Positions 45,631 to 54,598 of a DNA stretch of 64,000 bases are shown piece after piece. This DNA is from Desulfobulbus rhabdoformis (GTDB taxonomy: Bacteria; Desulfobacterota; Desulfobulbia; Desulfobulbales; Desulfobulbaceae). The stretch covers positions 56,237 through 120,236 of the forward strand of contig NZ_JAFFQA010000013.1 in the NCBI RefSeq assembly GCF_016919065.1. Direction: 5' to 3'. A model generated the notes under the pieces. That model made no database searches and was not told the origin of the DNA. It saw only the letters and a list, made by a program, of their open reading frames with translations. The first letter of the stretch is position 1. The number at the start of each line of letters is the position of its first letter. Position numbers and translations under genes: made by a program.

Positions 45631-46107
45631 ATGAGGAAATTCTTGCTGCATCCTTTCTGGCTCATGGTGGTCCCGCTTATGCTGTTCAATCCGGGGGAGG
45701 CCTGTGCTCTGCAGGTACACGGTGAACCCGAGGGGCTCTACGTCCACCAAATTGCGCATCTTCATTACATCTTTGCGTTGGGCTATTTTTATTGGGATAT
45801 CAGGCGAACCTCCTTTACCGGGCGTGGATGGGGGTATCTGCAGATGTTCTGCCTGCTCATGACCTGCTGGAATCTCATGGCCTTTATAGGTCACATCGCT
45901 GGTGCCTATCTGCATCCCACTTCTCTGGTACAAAAAGATCATTACCTGACCACTCTTCTCCTGGAACCGTTTACCCTGACCAAATACATTTATTATGTGA
46001 CCAAGCTCGATCACCTGATCTATGTGCCTGCGATGTTTTGTCTTTTTATTGGTCTCCGCTCATTTTACCACTCGGTGGCCCAAGAAGACCTGGGAGGACA
46101 ACGATGA
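45631..46107 (+). CDS. Small multi-helix membrane protein, putative sensor partner
   Basis: A 158-residue protein with a hydrophobic N-terminal segment (signal peptide or anchor) and three further membrane helices. It is rich in histidines: YVHQIAHLHYIF, AFIGHIAGAYLHP, TKLDHLIYV. The motif WGYL followed by 16 residues and GH is shared with the membrane sensor of the kinase encoded next, which overlaps this gene by 4 bases. I do not know a named family. I infer that it forms a membrane complex with that kinase, perhaps binding heme or a metal through the histidines. Confidence 0.75.
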   Translation: MRKFLLHPFWLMVVPLMLFNPGEACALQVHGEPEGLYVHQIAHLHYIFALGYFYWDIRRTSFTGRGWGYLQMFCLLMTCWNLMAFIGHIAGAYLHPTSLVQKDHYLTTLLLEPFTLTKYIYYVTKLDHLIYVPAMFCLFIGLRSFYHSVAQEDLGGQR

Positions 46108-47669
46108 ACGGTTTACCCATGCTGCCGACCATCGTTGTGGATGTGTCCGGCTCGGTGCTTAATATCATCTTCTCCTCGCTTTCCCTCTGGTATGCTTTCC
46201 GCCTGACCCGCCTCAGGCCTGATAACTTTCTTTGGGGGTACCTCTTCTATGTCACTCTGGCCATTACCGCCTTTGCACTGTCCAGAGCGGTTGGCCATCT
46301 GGCGAAGGAGATTTTTTATATAACCGGCAATATTAATCTCTGGCACGATATTGCCCCGTACTCAGGTGGGATTAACACCTTTTGCATGATCTCTGTGGCA
46401 GCGGTCATGATTTTTTATCACAAGGGAGTGCAGGCCTATGAGGCCATTGAGCAGGAAGCTGCCAAACTCAAGCAATCGAAGATCCGGCTGACCAAAACAG
46501 CCAATGAACTCAAAGAGTTGAATCTGAATTTGGAGGACAAGGTAGAGGAACGAACTGCTGAGTTATCCGAATCGGAAAAGAAGTTTCGCCATCTCTTTAC
46601 CGCTTCCAAAGATATGGTTTTTTTTACGGATAAACATAATAGAATCCTTGATATCAACGCTTCGGGCCTGGAAATGTTAGGCTATGCAAGTGATGACAGG
46701 CCATCTCTCGGGTTGGAGGACCTCTTTCGCAACGAGGGGGCCGTACGGGCGTATGGTCGAAGTTTGGTCATGTATGGCTATATTCAGGATTTGGAAGCTG
46801 AGTTTAAAAAACAGGACGGGACCACCGTGTATGTCCTGATCTCTGCTACCGCACTGTATGACGAGTACTCCCAGGTGATTGGTTCGGAGTGCATTGCCAA
46901 GGATCTCACTCGCCTCAAAACCATGATGGAACAGCTTGTCTCATCCGAAAAAATGGCCTCGGTGGGGCAAATGGCAGCTGGAATTGCCCATGAGATCAAT
47001 ACGCCCCTTGGCATTATTCTTGGGTATGCCCAGCTGATGATGGACGACTTTGAGCCCGATTCGGAGACGTATCAAAATCTTGAGGTAATTGAGCGTCAGA
47101 CCCAGGCCAGCCGTAAGATCGTGGCTGATCTGTTGAAGTATTCCCGCCAGTCCGGAAGCGCTCGCGAGAGTGTGAATGTCAATGAGATTTTTACCGATGC
47201 CGTTGCCATTACAGAGCATAGCCTCAATCTGAGCCATATCAAGGTCTATTTGCACTGTGCCGAGGAACTGCCCGTGGTCATCGGTGATCCGGAAAAACTC
47301 CGGCAGGTGGTGGTCAACCTGATCAACAATGCTCACCACGCAATGGACGGTTTGGAGCGTGGTGAGTTGCATCTGCAAACCCGCTATGCAAAAAATGAAG
47401 GCAAGGTGATTGCCGAGGTTCGCGATACGGGGCATGGAATTGAGGACAAGATCAAAGCAAAAATTTTTGATCCTTTTTTTACGACAAAGCCCGTGGGCAA
47501 GGGGACTGGACTTGGCCTCTCTGTTTCCTATGGAATAATTCAAGAGCATGGGGGGACGATCGAGATTGACAGCCCCGTGCATGAAGCTGATGGTACCGTA
47601 GTTCAGGGAACCCTTTTTCGCCTTGTCTTACCGGTTGCCCAGGAAACCAGCGCCATCAAAGAGGAGTAG
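46104..47669 (+). CDS. Membrane sensor histidine kinase with PAS domain
   Basis: A 521-residue kinase. Residues 1-112 hold three or four membrane helices ([24 protein letters not shown]). A coiled coil follows (about 112-162), then a PAS domain ([17 protein letters not shown], to about 280), the histidine box [15 protein letters not shown] with His296, and an ATPase domain with [21 protein letters not shown] and [15 protein letters not shown]. The ATG has GGAGGACAACG upstream and overlaps the previous stop. A longer open frame from 45792 runs inside that gene. Likely partners are the NtrC-type regulator at 43754 and the receiver at 47741. Confidence 0.92.
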   Translation: MNGLPMLPTIVVDVSGSVLNIIFSSLSLWYAFRLTRLRPDNFLWGYLFYVTLAITAFALSRAVGHLAKEIFYITGNINLWHDIAPYSGGINTFCMISVAAVMIFYHKGVQAYEAIEQEAAKLKQSKIRLTKTANELKELNLNLEDKVEERTAELSESEKKFRHLFTASKDMVFFTDKHNRILDINASGLEMLGYASDDRPSLGLEDLFRNEGAVRAYGRSLVMYGYIQDLEAEFKKQDGTTVYVLISATALYDEYSQVIGSECIAKDLTRLKTMMEQLVSSEKMASVGQMAAGIAHEINTPLGIILGYAQLMMDDFEPDSETYQNLEVIERQTQASRKIVADLLKYSRQSGSARESVNVNEIFTDAVAITEHSLNLSHIKVYLHCAEELPVVIGDPEKLRQVVVNLINNAHHAMDGLERGELHLQTRYAKNEGKVIAEVRDTGHGIEDKIKAKIFDPFFTTKPVGKGTGLGLSVSYGIIQEHGGTIEIDSPVHEADGTVVQGTLFRLVLPVAQETSAIKEE

Positions 47670-47740
47670 GGAAATGGCCAATGGTGCTGGTCCCGGAACA
47701 ATGCAGGGGCACTGTGGAACAATGACCCAGGAGGTTCGTT

Positions 47741-48100
47741 ATGGCAGAAATTCTCATTTTGGATGATGTGCTTGATGCCACAGTTCTTGTTGGAAAAATA
47801 CTGAAGAAAAAAGGGCACATCCCTCACACCTTTACCGAGGAGGATGAGGCCATCGCCTATGCCAGGTCGCATCCGATTGATCTGGCAATTTTAGACATTA
47901 AACTCAAGAAGATGAGCGGTATTGAAGTGTTGGCCATGCTCAAAGAGCAGAATGCCAACATGCGAGCCATCATGCTCACTGGGTACCCCACCATGGAAAC
48001 CGCGCGGGAAGCCATTGGCCTTGGAGCCGATGAATACTGTGTCAAGCCCATTGACCGGGCTGAACTCGAGGAGAAAGTGGAACAGGTCCTGGCCCTGTAA
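47741..48100 (+). CDS. Single-domain response regulator
   Basis: A 119-residue lone receiver. The phospho-acceptor is Asp52 in LAILDIKLKKMSG; acidic residues DD near the start, Thr in MLTGYP and Lys in CVKPIDR complete the active site. There is no output domain, so it may relay phosphate or act by protein contact. CAGGAGG lies 8 bases before the ATG. It is 71 bases after the kinase gene and 73 bases before a second sensor gene, in the same direction. Confidence 0.92.
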   Translation: MAEILILDDVLDATVLVGKILKKKGHIPHTFTEEDEAIAYARSHPIDLAILDIKLKKMSGIEVLAMLKEQNANMRAIMLTGYPTMETAREAIGLGADEYCVKPIDRAELEEKVEQVLAL

Positions 48101-48173
48101 ATGGAGAGCTACGTTTGAGAGACGAGCATCCCCCACTTTGCAAAGACATGACTCCCCATAACCGGATACTCCT

Positions 48174-49832
48174 ATGCAGCAGTCACGCGAACAACGGTTT
48201 TTAGATATATTTCAAAAGGTAACGCGCCTTACCTCCACGGTGTATGACCATCAGGAGGTCATGGATACCATTGCCGAGGCTCTTCCACCGTTGCTTGCAA
48301 TAGATGCCTGCACCATACGCCTGCATGATTCCTCCATTGGCAGCTTTGTTCTTGGCGCTGCCCATGGTGTCTCCATGGAGTACCTCTCCCGCGAGGTGAT
48401 TGATACCGAAGAGACCCTGAACATGGTCCGCTCTGGTCATCCGGTCTATTCCACCCATGTGGATGAAGACCAATATCTGCCCTTTCATGAAGAAGCCAGC
48501 CGTGAAGGCATCAAAAGTGTACTGACCCTGCCCATTGCCTACCAGGACGAACTCATTGGCATCATGCGGCTGCTGACTCGGAATGAACGGAGTTTCTCTC
48601 CCGAAGAAATCTCCTTTACCATGGCTCTTGCAGAGCAGGTGGGGATTGCACTGTCCCATGGCCGGATGTTTGATGAGATGGCCGCCCAACTACGTTTTCT
48701 CCATGAAATTCAAGAGGTCTCAGCACTGGTCAACTCCACGCTTGATCTCGCCGCCGTGCTTAACGGCTTGGTTGAACGCGTCACCCGGACCATGCGGGCC
48801 AAGGGATGCACCCTGCGTCTGCTTGACCCTGAATCCGGTCATCTTGCTCTTGCCGCTGCCCACGGGGTTTCCCGGGCCTACTTGCAGCGGGGGGAGGTGG
48901 AGCAGGAACGGAATATACAGCTGGTGCTCGCCGGGGAGCCGGTGGCAATTTATGATGTCAGCCACGATAGCCGCATCGAGTATCATCAGCAGATGGCAGA
49001 TGAGGGGATCGTCTCTTTGCTCGCCGTGCCGGTGAAAGTCAATAAAGGTGTCATCGGGGTGATGCGCATCTTAACCGATGCACCCCGGGTATTCACGGAG
49101 ACCGAGGTCCGTTTTGCCGTGACCCTGGCCGAGGTGGGGGGCGCAGCCTTGCGCAATGCCCGCAACTATAAGCAAATCTCCGACCTGGTTGGTCAGATAC
49201 AGGAACATGAACAGTTTCTTGGGGATATCCTCAATAATCTGCGGCACCAACTCCTGGTGTTAAACCGTGACCGCCGACTGGTCCTGGCGAACCAGGCTTT
49301 TCTTGACACCCTGGGAGTGAGCGAGGAAGAAGTCATCGGCATGCATTACTTTGATCTCTGTCCCCCCAAGGGAGATAGAGAAACCTGCCCGGTGAATCAG
49401 GTTCTGGAGGGACGTGAGATGGTTCCCTTTGTGCAGGAGGTTCATGTTGGCGATAGGCCCCGTTGGTTTGAACGTTCGGCCTCACCTATTCATGATGAAA
49501 AAGGTCAAGTTGAATATGTTGTCGAAATTATACGGGACATATCAACGGAACAGATGCTTGAAGAGGAAAAGCTGCAAAGCAGTAAACTCCAGGGGATTGT
49601 CGAACTGGCTGGTACGGTTGCCCATGAGATCAACAGCCCCCTCTTTGCGGCCCTGGGGACAGCTCAGCTTTTAGCCGAAGAACAGGAGGAGACCGAACTC
49701 GGAGAAGAACTTGCTGTCATCATACGAAATTTAAAAAACATCGGCGAATTGACAGAAAAGATGACCTCGATGACGGGGTTTTCCCGTCGTGAATATGTCG
49801 GGGCACGAAAAATTTTATCCTTAAAAAAATAG
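48174..49832 (+). CDS. GAF-GAF-PAS sensor with histidine dimerisation domain, no ATPase domain
   Basis: A 552-residue soluble sensor. Two GAF domains (about 20-165 and 185-335) share the pattern AAHGVS..YL with VLTLPI/LLAVPV. A PAS domain follows (345-460; RRLVLANQAFLDTLGVSEEEVIGM). A dimerisation and histidine box comes next: GTVAHEINSPLFAALGTA with His484. The protein then ends at residue 552 (REYVGARKILSLKK) without the ATPase domain. The next 300 bases show no remnant of one, so this is probably the natural architecture. It may be phosphorylated by, or signal through, the neighbouring kinase and receiver. Confidence 0.88.
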   Translation: MQQSREQRFLDIFQKVTRLTSTVYDHQEVMDTIAEALPPLLAIDACTIRLHDSSIGSFVLGAAHGVSMEYLSREVIDTEETLNMVRSGHPVYSTHVDEDQYLPFHEEASREGIKSVLTLPIAYQDELIGIMRLLTRNERSFSPEEISFTMALAEQVGIALSHGRMFDEMAAQLRFLHEIQEVSALVNSTLDLAAVLNGLVERVTRTMRAKGCTLRLLDPESGHLALAAAHGVSRAYLQRGEVEQERNIQLVLAGEPVAIYDVSHDSRIEYHQQMADEGIVSLLAVPVKVNKGVIGVMRILTDAPRVFTETEVRFAVTLAEVGGAALRNARNYKQISDLVGQIQEHEQFLGDILNNLRHQLLVLNRDRRLVLANQAFLDTLGVSEEEVIGMHYFDLCPPKGDRETCPVNQVLEGREMVPFVQEVHVGDRPRWFERSASPIHDEKGQVEYVVEIIRDISTEQMLEEEKLQSSKLQGIVELAGTVAHEINSPLFAALGTAQLLAEEQEETELGEELAVIIRNLKNIGELTEKMTSMTGFSRREYVGARKILSLKK

Positions 49833-50132
49833 TTGTTGTTGCCCCCCGGTTTTCAGGGAGATGTCTGTCGCTTGAGGTTGTAAAAAAACATGCGCTCCTG
49901 TCATGATTGTGCAAACGGTCAGTGACTTGAAACGGGCGGAAGGTGACAGAGAAAATGTGTCAGTAAATTATTTTTGAAAACAGGGAGCTGCTGGCAATGG
50001 GAGTTTCGCCGATTTTTATCTGATCCCAATATTTTGGCTTGACTTCTTCGGGCAATTACTGCTTGCCATTCCTGCCGATCAGTGCAATAGTAAAACAATA
50101 GTTGAAATTCAATTCCCCAATGGTTTTGCGAT
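49833..50132. other. Intergenic region before the PilZ gene
   Basis: 300 bp with no supported gene, no convincing promoter pair, and no hairpin with a T-run. A TTGACT at 50039 has no -10 at a workable distance. Confidence 0.5.
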
Positions 50133-50543
50133 ATGGGTATAGCCGGTTCAACAATTTACCATCACGACAAGAGACGTTTTGCCCGGGTACGTTTTGAGCG
50201 CACGATCAAACTCTATGCTGATGACTCAACCGGTAGGCAGTATAATGCCAAAAATTTGAGTTTGGGCGGTATGTTTCTTGAGGGTGGAGAAGAGTATGCA
50301 GTCGGTCAGGACTGCCGTATTGAACTGCACGAGACCGGCCACCGCTCAAGCATGATTTATAAAATTTGTGGGAAAATTGTCCATACCGAAAGCAGGGGAA
50401 TGGGAATCGAATTTACCGGCATGGAAGATCACAGCCTCATGTATCTGCAGACCATGGTTCTCTATTCCTCCGATGATCCAGTCGCCGCCGCAGAAAATTT
50501 CGACGATGTCATGGCCCAGACAGGCTCTTCTTCCACCTGCTGA
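50133..50543 (+). CDS. PilZ-domain protein, probable cyclic-di-GMP receptor
   Basis: A 136-residue protein made of one PilZ domain and a short acidic tail. Both cyclic-di-GMP contact motifs are present: the Arg-rich stretch DKRRFARVRF near the start and NLSLGGMFLEG (the D/N-x-S-x-x-G motif). It should bind cyclic-di-GMP and pass the signal on by protein contact. It is transcribed in the same direction as the signalling genes before it and the mla genes after it, but the gaps suggest its own promoter. A link to pili or motility is a family expectation only. Confidence 0.88.
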   Translation: MGIAGSTIYHHDKRRFARVRFERTIKLYADDSTGRQYNAKNLSLGGMFLEGGEEYAVGQDCRIELHETGHRSSMIYKICGKIVHTESRGMGIEFTGMEDHSLMYLQTMVLYSSDDPVAAAENFDDVMAQTGSSSTC

Positions 50544-50637
50544 AAACTTCTGTAAACCTCGACCACAAGCCAGGAATAGAGTTTTCCCAAAACCTGTTTT
50601 CCTGGTTCGTTCACTTCCATCTTTCTGTTAAATCCAC

Positions 50638-51456
50638 ATGTCTCAGACAAATAGTGAATCAATGGCCCCACTGCGCTGGGTCGGTGCCTTAGGCGCACAC
50701 ACTCTCTATGTTCTCGGCGATTTAGGGCGTATGGGCGTTTTTCTTTTCTGGGCTGTTCTTGGTGTATTCAAAAGGCCATTTCGTTTTAAAGAGTTGCTTA
50801 AACAGCTGAGTTTTATCGGTGGCGGTTCAATGACGCTCATCTTCTTCACTGCCCTTTCCTCGGGTATGGTCCTCGGGCTTCAGGGGTACTACTCGCTGCA
50901 TAAGTTTGGTGCCGAAGGGATGCTTGGTTCAGCGGTCTCTTTGACGCTGATCATGGAACTCGGCCCGGTGCTCACCGCGCTCATGGTTGCAGGACGTGCC
51001 GGCTCAGCCATGTGTGCAGAGATCGGCATCATGCGCATCTCGGAGCAGATTGATGCCCTTGAATGCATGGCCATTGACCCCTTTCGGTATTTTATCTCTC
51101 CGAAATTTCTCGCTGCTCTTCTTTCCCTTCCTCTGTTGACGGCATTTTTTGATGTAATTGGTATCTTAGGAGGATATATAGCCGGGGTACACCTGATGGG
51201 GGTGAATTCTGGTGCCTATTTTTCAGGTATGGAGCAGAGTGTCACCAATCACGACATTCAGTTGGGCGTGATTAAATCGTTTATTTTTGGTTGGCTGGTT
51301 GTCTGGATCTGCACAGGACGGGGGTATCTGGTACAAAAAATACGGGGTGCCGGATTCGGTGCCGAGAGTGTGAGCAAGGTCACTACCCAAGCGGTAGTTC
51401 TGTCTTCTATCTCGGTCCTGGTGTTTGATTACCTCTTGACAGCGGTGTTGCTATGA
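50638..51456 (+). CDS. mlaE: MlaE-type ABC transporter permease
   Basis: A 272-residue inner-membrane permease of the MlaE family. Signatures: [52 protein letters not shown], and [19 protein letters not shown]. With MlaF and MlaD it moves phospholipids between inner and outer membrane. It opens a tight set (mlaE, mlaF, mlaD, mlaA, mlaC); mlaF overlaps its stop by 4 bases. No clear ribosome site precedes the ATG (CTGTTAAATCCAC), so the start is slightly uncertain; the N-terminal length fits homologues. Confidence 0.94.
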   Translation: MSQTNSESMAPLRWVGALGAHTLYVLGDLGRMGVFLFWAVLGVFKRPFRFKELLKQLSFIGGGSMTLIFFTALSSGMVLGLQGYYSLHKFGAEGMLGSAVSLTLIMELGPVLTALMVAGRAGSAMCAEIGIMRISEQIDALECMAIDPFRYFISPKFLAALLSLPLLTAFFDVIGILGGYIAGVHLMGVNSGAYFSGMEQSVTNHDIQLGVIKSFIFGWLVVWICTGRGYLVQKIRGAGFGAESVSKVTTQAVVLSSISVLVFDYLLTAVLL

Positions 51457-52238
51457 CCCTAACTCTGCATGAAGAGGCCGTAATTCGTTTTGTCGATGTT
51501 TGTGTCAGCTTTGCAGGGCGAATGCAAGAGAATATTGTGCTTGACCAGGCAAACTTCACCGTGCCCAAGGGAAAAACCACTGTTATTGCCGGAGGGTCCG
51601 GTCAAGGGAAAAGTGTTATTCTTAAGCTCATTCTAGGACTTTTACGGCCCAACTCGGGGCAGGTTCTAGTGGGTGAAAAAAATATAGCGACCATGGGGTA
51701 CGCCCAGCTACAGGAACAACGCATGCGCTTTGGTGTCTTGTTTCAGGGGTCAGCTCTTTTTGATTCTCTTACAGTCTTTGAAAATATTGCCCTGCCGCTT
51801 CGAGAGCGTACGAGCATGCGCAATGAGGAAATTGTCGCAAAGGTGCAAACGACACTTAAGCAGTTAGAGCTCGGTGGACATGAGGATAAATATCCAGCCC
51901 AACTCAGTGGCGGCATGAAAAAAAGGGTGGGGCTTGCTCGTGCCCTGCAACTTGATCCGGAGATTGTTCTCTTTGATGAGCCGACAACCGGGCTTGATCC
52001 GGTCATGACGAGAGAGATTTACGAACTCTTTACCCAAACCCAGCAGCGTCTTGGCTACACCGCGGTTATTGTCAGTCATGATATCCCGCAAATTTTTTCA
52101 CTTGCAGATCAGATAATTTTGCTCAATAAGGGAGAGTTAGACGTGTTTACCAATCCGTCGCAAATCCCGTTATCCTCAAAAACGAAGATTCGAGAATTTG
52201 CCCGTTTGGTGCTCGGATATGAGGAGACAAAAGGCTGA
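51453..52238 (+). CDS. mlaF: MlaF-type ABC transporter ATPase
   Basis: A 261-residue ATPase that drives the Mla phospholipid transporter. Walker A is GGSGQGKS, the signature [15 protein letters not shown], Walker [13 protein letters not shown], and the switch His lies in VIVSHDIP. The unusual KKR in the signature is typical of MlaF. It overlaps mlaE by 4 bases. The substrate-binding MCE protein is encoded 78 bases further on. Confidence 0.95.
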   Translation: MTLTLHEEAVIRFVDVCVSFAGRMQENIVLDQANFTVPKGKTTVIAGGSGQGKSVILKLILGLLRPNSGQVLVGEKNIATMGYAQLQEQRMRFGVLFQGSALFDSLTVFENIALPLRERTSMRNEEIVAKVQTTLKQLELGGHEDKYPAQLSGGMKKRVGLARALQLDPEIVLFDEPTTGLDPVMTREIYELFTQTQQRLGYTAVIVSHDIPQIFSLADQIILLNKGELDVFTNPSQIPLSSKTKIREFARLVLGYEETKG

Positions 52239-52316
52239 ATGGAAAGGTGTCTAAGCTATCCCAGGCAAAGACAACACGTGTAACACTTTTGAGTATGCTC
52301 TAAAAGGAGGGGAACC

Positions 52317-52769
52317 ATGCACAATTCGCGCATAGAGGTTTTTGTCGGTTTATTTTTAGTTGTCGGCTTCCTCGCTCTTGGTTGGTTAGCCCTGCAGCTT
52401 GGAGAGGTACCCTGGATAACCGGTGCCAAATCCTATATCATAAAGGCTGAATTCAACAATATCGCCGGAGTGAAAGAGGGCGCCGATGTTCAGATTGCTG
52501 GAGTCACCGTGGGAAATGTGCAGGCATTAAGCCTCAACAAAGACAGGCGTGCCGTTGTCAGCATGCAACTTGACAATGGTATCACTTTACCCATAGACTC
52601 CATAGCATCGGTGAAATCTCAGGGAATCATCGGGGACAAATACATCCAAATCACCCTTGGCGGTGACGAGGTCGTCTATAAGCCTGGAGAGGTCATTTGG
52701 GACACGGAATCATCGGTCGATCTGGAATCTTTAATCTCTAAATTTGCGTTTGGTCAGGTGGGGAAATGA
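52317..52769 (+). CDS. mlaD: MlaD-type MCE-domain lipid-binding protein
   Basis: A 150-residue protein with one N-terminal membrane helix (VFVGLFLVVGFLALGWLAL) and a single MCE domain (IIKAEFNNIAGVKEGADVQIAGVTVGNV). MlaD hexamers form a ring on the MlaEF transporter and pass lipids across the periplasm. AAGGAGGGG lies 5 bases before the ATG. Length is close to the E. coli protein (183) but without its C-terminal extension. It overlaps mlaA by 4 bases. Confidence 0.94.
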   Translation: MHNSRIEVFVGLFLVVGFLALGWLALQLGEVPWITGAKSYIIKAEFNNIAGVKEGADVQIAGVTVGNVQALSLNKDRRAVVSMQLDNGITLPIDSIASVKSQGIIGDKYIQITLGGDEVVYKPGEVIWDTESSVDLESLISKFAFGQVGK

Positions 52770-53557
52770 TAAAAACGACTTTATCATCACTGTGGATTTC
52801 TCAAGTAATGAGAGGGGGGAGGCTTGCTCTCGTGGCTGTTCTTTTGCTGAACGCGACTCCGGTGCTGGCCGTAGATCTGCTCGATGATGCGAGTTATGAA
52901 TCGGTTCCAGGGGAAATGGTGGCTGATCCGATAGAACCTTTGAACCGGGCTTTTTTTGCCTTTAACGATACTTTCTATCTTTGGGTTCTCGATCCGGTGG
53001 CCAGCGGTTACTCCATGATCCTCCCTGAGGATATCCGCGGTTGCGTTGATAACTTCTTCTACAACCTGGCTGAACCTGTACGGGCTGTCAATTGCCTTTT
53101 ACAGGGGCGTATTAGCGATAGTGGTATTGTGCTGACACGTTTTGTTATTAACTCAGTCTTTGGTGTGTTTGGTCTGGCTGATGCGGCTGCACATGAGTTT
53201 AAGCTCGATCCTGTGCACGCCGCCTTTGGGGAGACCCTTGCTGTTTGGGGCGTTGGAGATGGTCTGTATCTGGTTGTCCCGTTTTTTGGGCCGTCAACTG
53301 CCCGTGACTTTCTCGGTGTCGGCGTTGACACCTTCGCTATGACGACCTATTATCCCTGGCGTGACGATGATATGACTTTGGTTTCCCTGGCGATTGCTCA
53401 AAGGGTGAATACAACATCGCTGCATCTGGGTGAATATCAGGATATGAAATCGATGAGCTTTGATCCCTATATTGCCTTTCGAAGCGGTTATTTTCAGATG
53501 CGCAGTAAGCGTCGTCAACACGGCCAGCCAGTCGATGAGGCTCAGCTTGGCAACTGA
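52766..53557 (+). CDS. mlaA: MlaA/VacJ family outer-membrane phospholipid protein
   Basis: A 263-residue MlaA. The family core is clear: DPIEPLNRAFFAFND, LPEDIRGCVDNFFYNLAEPVRAVNCLLQG, AFGETLAVWGVGDGLYLVVPFFGPST and RDFLGVGVDTF. MlaA takes misplaced phospholipid from the outer leaflet. Most MlaA proteins are lipoproteins. Here the signal peptide ends LLNATPVLAVD with no cysteine at the expected site, so this one may be a soluble or differently held form. The start overlaps mlaD. Confidence 0.93.
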   Translation: MIKTTLSSLWISQVMRGGRLALVAVLLLNATPVLAVDLLDDASYESVPGEMVADPIEPLNRAFFAFNDTFYLWVLDPVASGYSMILPEDIRGCVDNFFYNLAEPVRAVNCLLQGRISDSGIVLTRFVINSVFGVFGLADAAAHEFKLDPVHAAFGETLAVWGVGDGLYLVVPFFGPSTARDFLGVGVDTFAMTTYYPWRDDDMTLVSLAIAQRVNTTSLHLGEYQDMKSMSFDPYIAFRSGYFQMRSKRRQHGQPVDEAQLGN

Positions 53558-53568
53558 GCAGAATGATA

Positions 53569-53617
53569 CCTGAATCCGTGACGGCGGATTGACGCTGATG
53601 ATGCTTACGGATTCAGG
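53569..53617 (+). repeat. Dispersed MITE-like repeat, short copy D with target duplication
   Basis: A 49-bp palindromic element between mlaA and mlaC. It starts CCTGAATCCGTGACGGCGGAT, the left end of the long copies, and ends GATGCTTACGGATTCAGG, their right end. The middle is deleted. A perfect 5-bp duplication TGATA flanks it on both sides (53564-53568 and 53618-53622), direct evidence of an insertion event. Confidence 0.85.
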
Positions 53618-53713
53618 TGATATATCGCTCGTTATTAGGCTCCTGACGCACCGACGAAAAGTCTACGGGTTTCAGGAACAACTTCACGCACTTTTTTGTT
53701 TTTAGGTAGGTAC

Positions 53714-54349
53714 ATGCTGTTCTCAACCATTAAAAAAGCTCTGTTTTTTTTCACATTTTTTCTCTTTGCCTGCAATCTTCCTGGTGGTGAGAAGGCCTTT
53801 GCTTCACCTGATCCCACCGAGCAGTTTAAGCCTTTTTTGGAAAAAGTCGTTGGTAACCTTGCTGATCCTGCCTTGAAGAAACTTTCCAAAAAAGAACAGG
53901 CGGCGCACATGATCAAGGTCGTCAAGGAGCGATTTGATTTCACCGAGATGAGCAAGCGTGTGCTCAATCCAAAATGGCGGGAGCTCTCTGCGCAGGAACA
54001 AAATGAATTCCAAGATCTTTTTACCCAGTTGCTGCAGTTTGTCTATGTTGGCAAAATAGAGGATTATTCCGGTCAAAAGGTACAGTTTACCCAGCAGCGG
54101 ATGCGGGGCCCACGGGCAGAGGTGCAGACAGAACTTGTTGATGCCAATCGGAGTATTGCCATCTCCTATCTCCTAAAGTTGGAAAATGGTCAATGGATGG
54201 CCTATGATGTCGTGGTGGAAGGTATGAGCCTGGTGCGTAATTACCGGGAAGAGTTTATTAAAATCATTACCAATGACGGATATTCTCAGCTCGTTAAGCA
54301 GATTCAAAGTAAAGTTAATGAGTTAGAGAAACAATACACCGAAAAATAA
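53714..54349 (+). CDS. mlaC: MlaC-type periplasmic phospholipid-binding protein
   Basis: A 211-residue MlaC (Tol-Tol-Ttg2 family), which carries phospholipid between MlaA and the MlaFEDB complex. The pattern FDFTEMSKRVLNPKWRELSAQEQNEFQDLFTQLL and VVVEGMSLVRNYREEF is diagnostic. I chose the ATG at 53714 with AGGTAGG just upstream. The signal sequence could be cut at AFA-S, but LFAC inside it also looks like a lipoprotein site, which would be unusual for MlaC. A dispersed repeat separates the gene from mlaA by 156 bases. Confidence 0.92.
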   Translation: MLFSTIKKALFFFTFFLFACNLPGGEKAFASPDPTEQFKPFLEKVVGNLADPALKKLSKKEQAAHMIKVVKERFDFTEMSKRVLNPKWRELSAQEQNEFQDLFTQLLQFVYVGKIEDYSGQKVQFTQQRMRGPRAEVQTELVDANRSIAISYLLKLENGQWMAYDVVVEGMSLVRNYREEFIKIITNDGYSQLVKQIQSKVNELEKQYTEK

Positions 54350-54524
54350 ATTCTGAAACAATCATTCGAGACGATGGTTGCTGGACCCCTTTGGCCATTT
54401 TCGTGAAGAGTACGGAAATGGCCAGATTTAGTTTAACTCTCTAAAATTGCAGTAATCTCCTCGAAACAGCCAAGATTTCAGGGTGCCTAAAATATTTATC
54501 TTTCCTGTTAATTCTTCTTTTCTC

Positions 54525-54571
54525 TTGGCGAAAGTGTATTTTTTTTGTATAATTCTCCGTTTCAGCGGAGA
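54525..54571 (+). promoter_or_regulatory. Sigma-70 promoter of the yceD-rpmF-plsX-fab operon, with leader hairpin
   Basis: TTGGCG (54525-54530) and a perfect TATAAT (54548-54553) are 17 bases apart, the ideal distance. Directly after, TCTCCG and CGGAGA (54554-54571) form a perfect 6-bp hairpin that would lie at or near the 5' end of the mRNA and may stabilise it. The first start codon is 28 bases later. Confidence 0.8.
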
Positions 54572-54598
54572 AAAGTGCGTCTTGCGGAGGGGTTAGAT

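Noticed and set aside
48174..50132. A frameshifted ATPase domain after the GAF sensor
   Set aside because: Reading all plus frames downstream gives no N-box or G-box motif, so truncation by frameshift is not supported.
54391..54424. Hairpin TGGCCATTT/AAATGGCCA after mlaC
   Set aside because: The stem is good but no T-run follows, so it is not called an intrinsic terminator. It may protect the mRNA 3' end.
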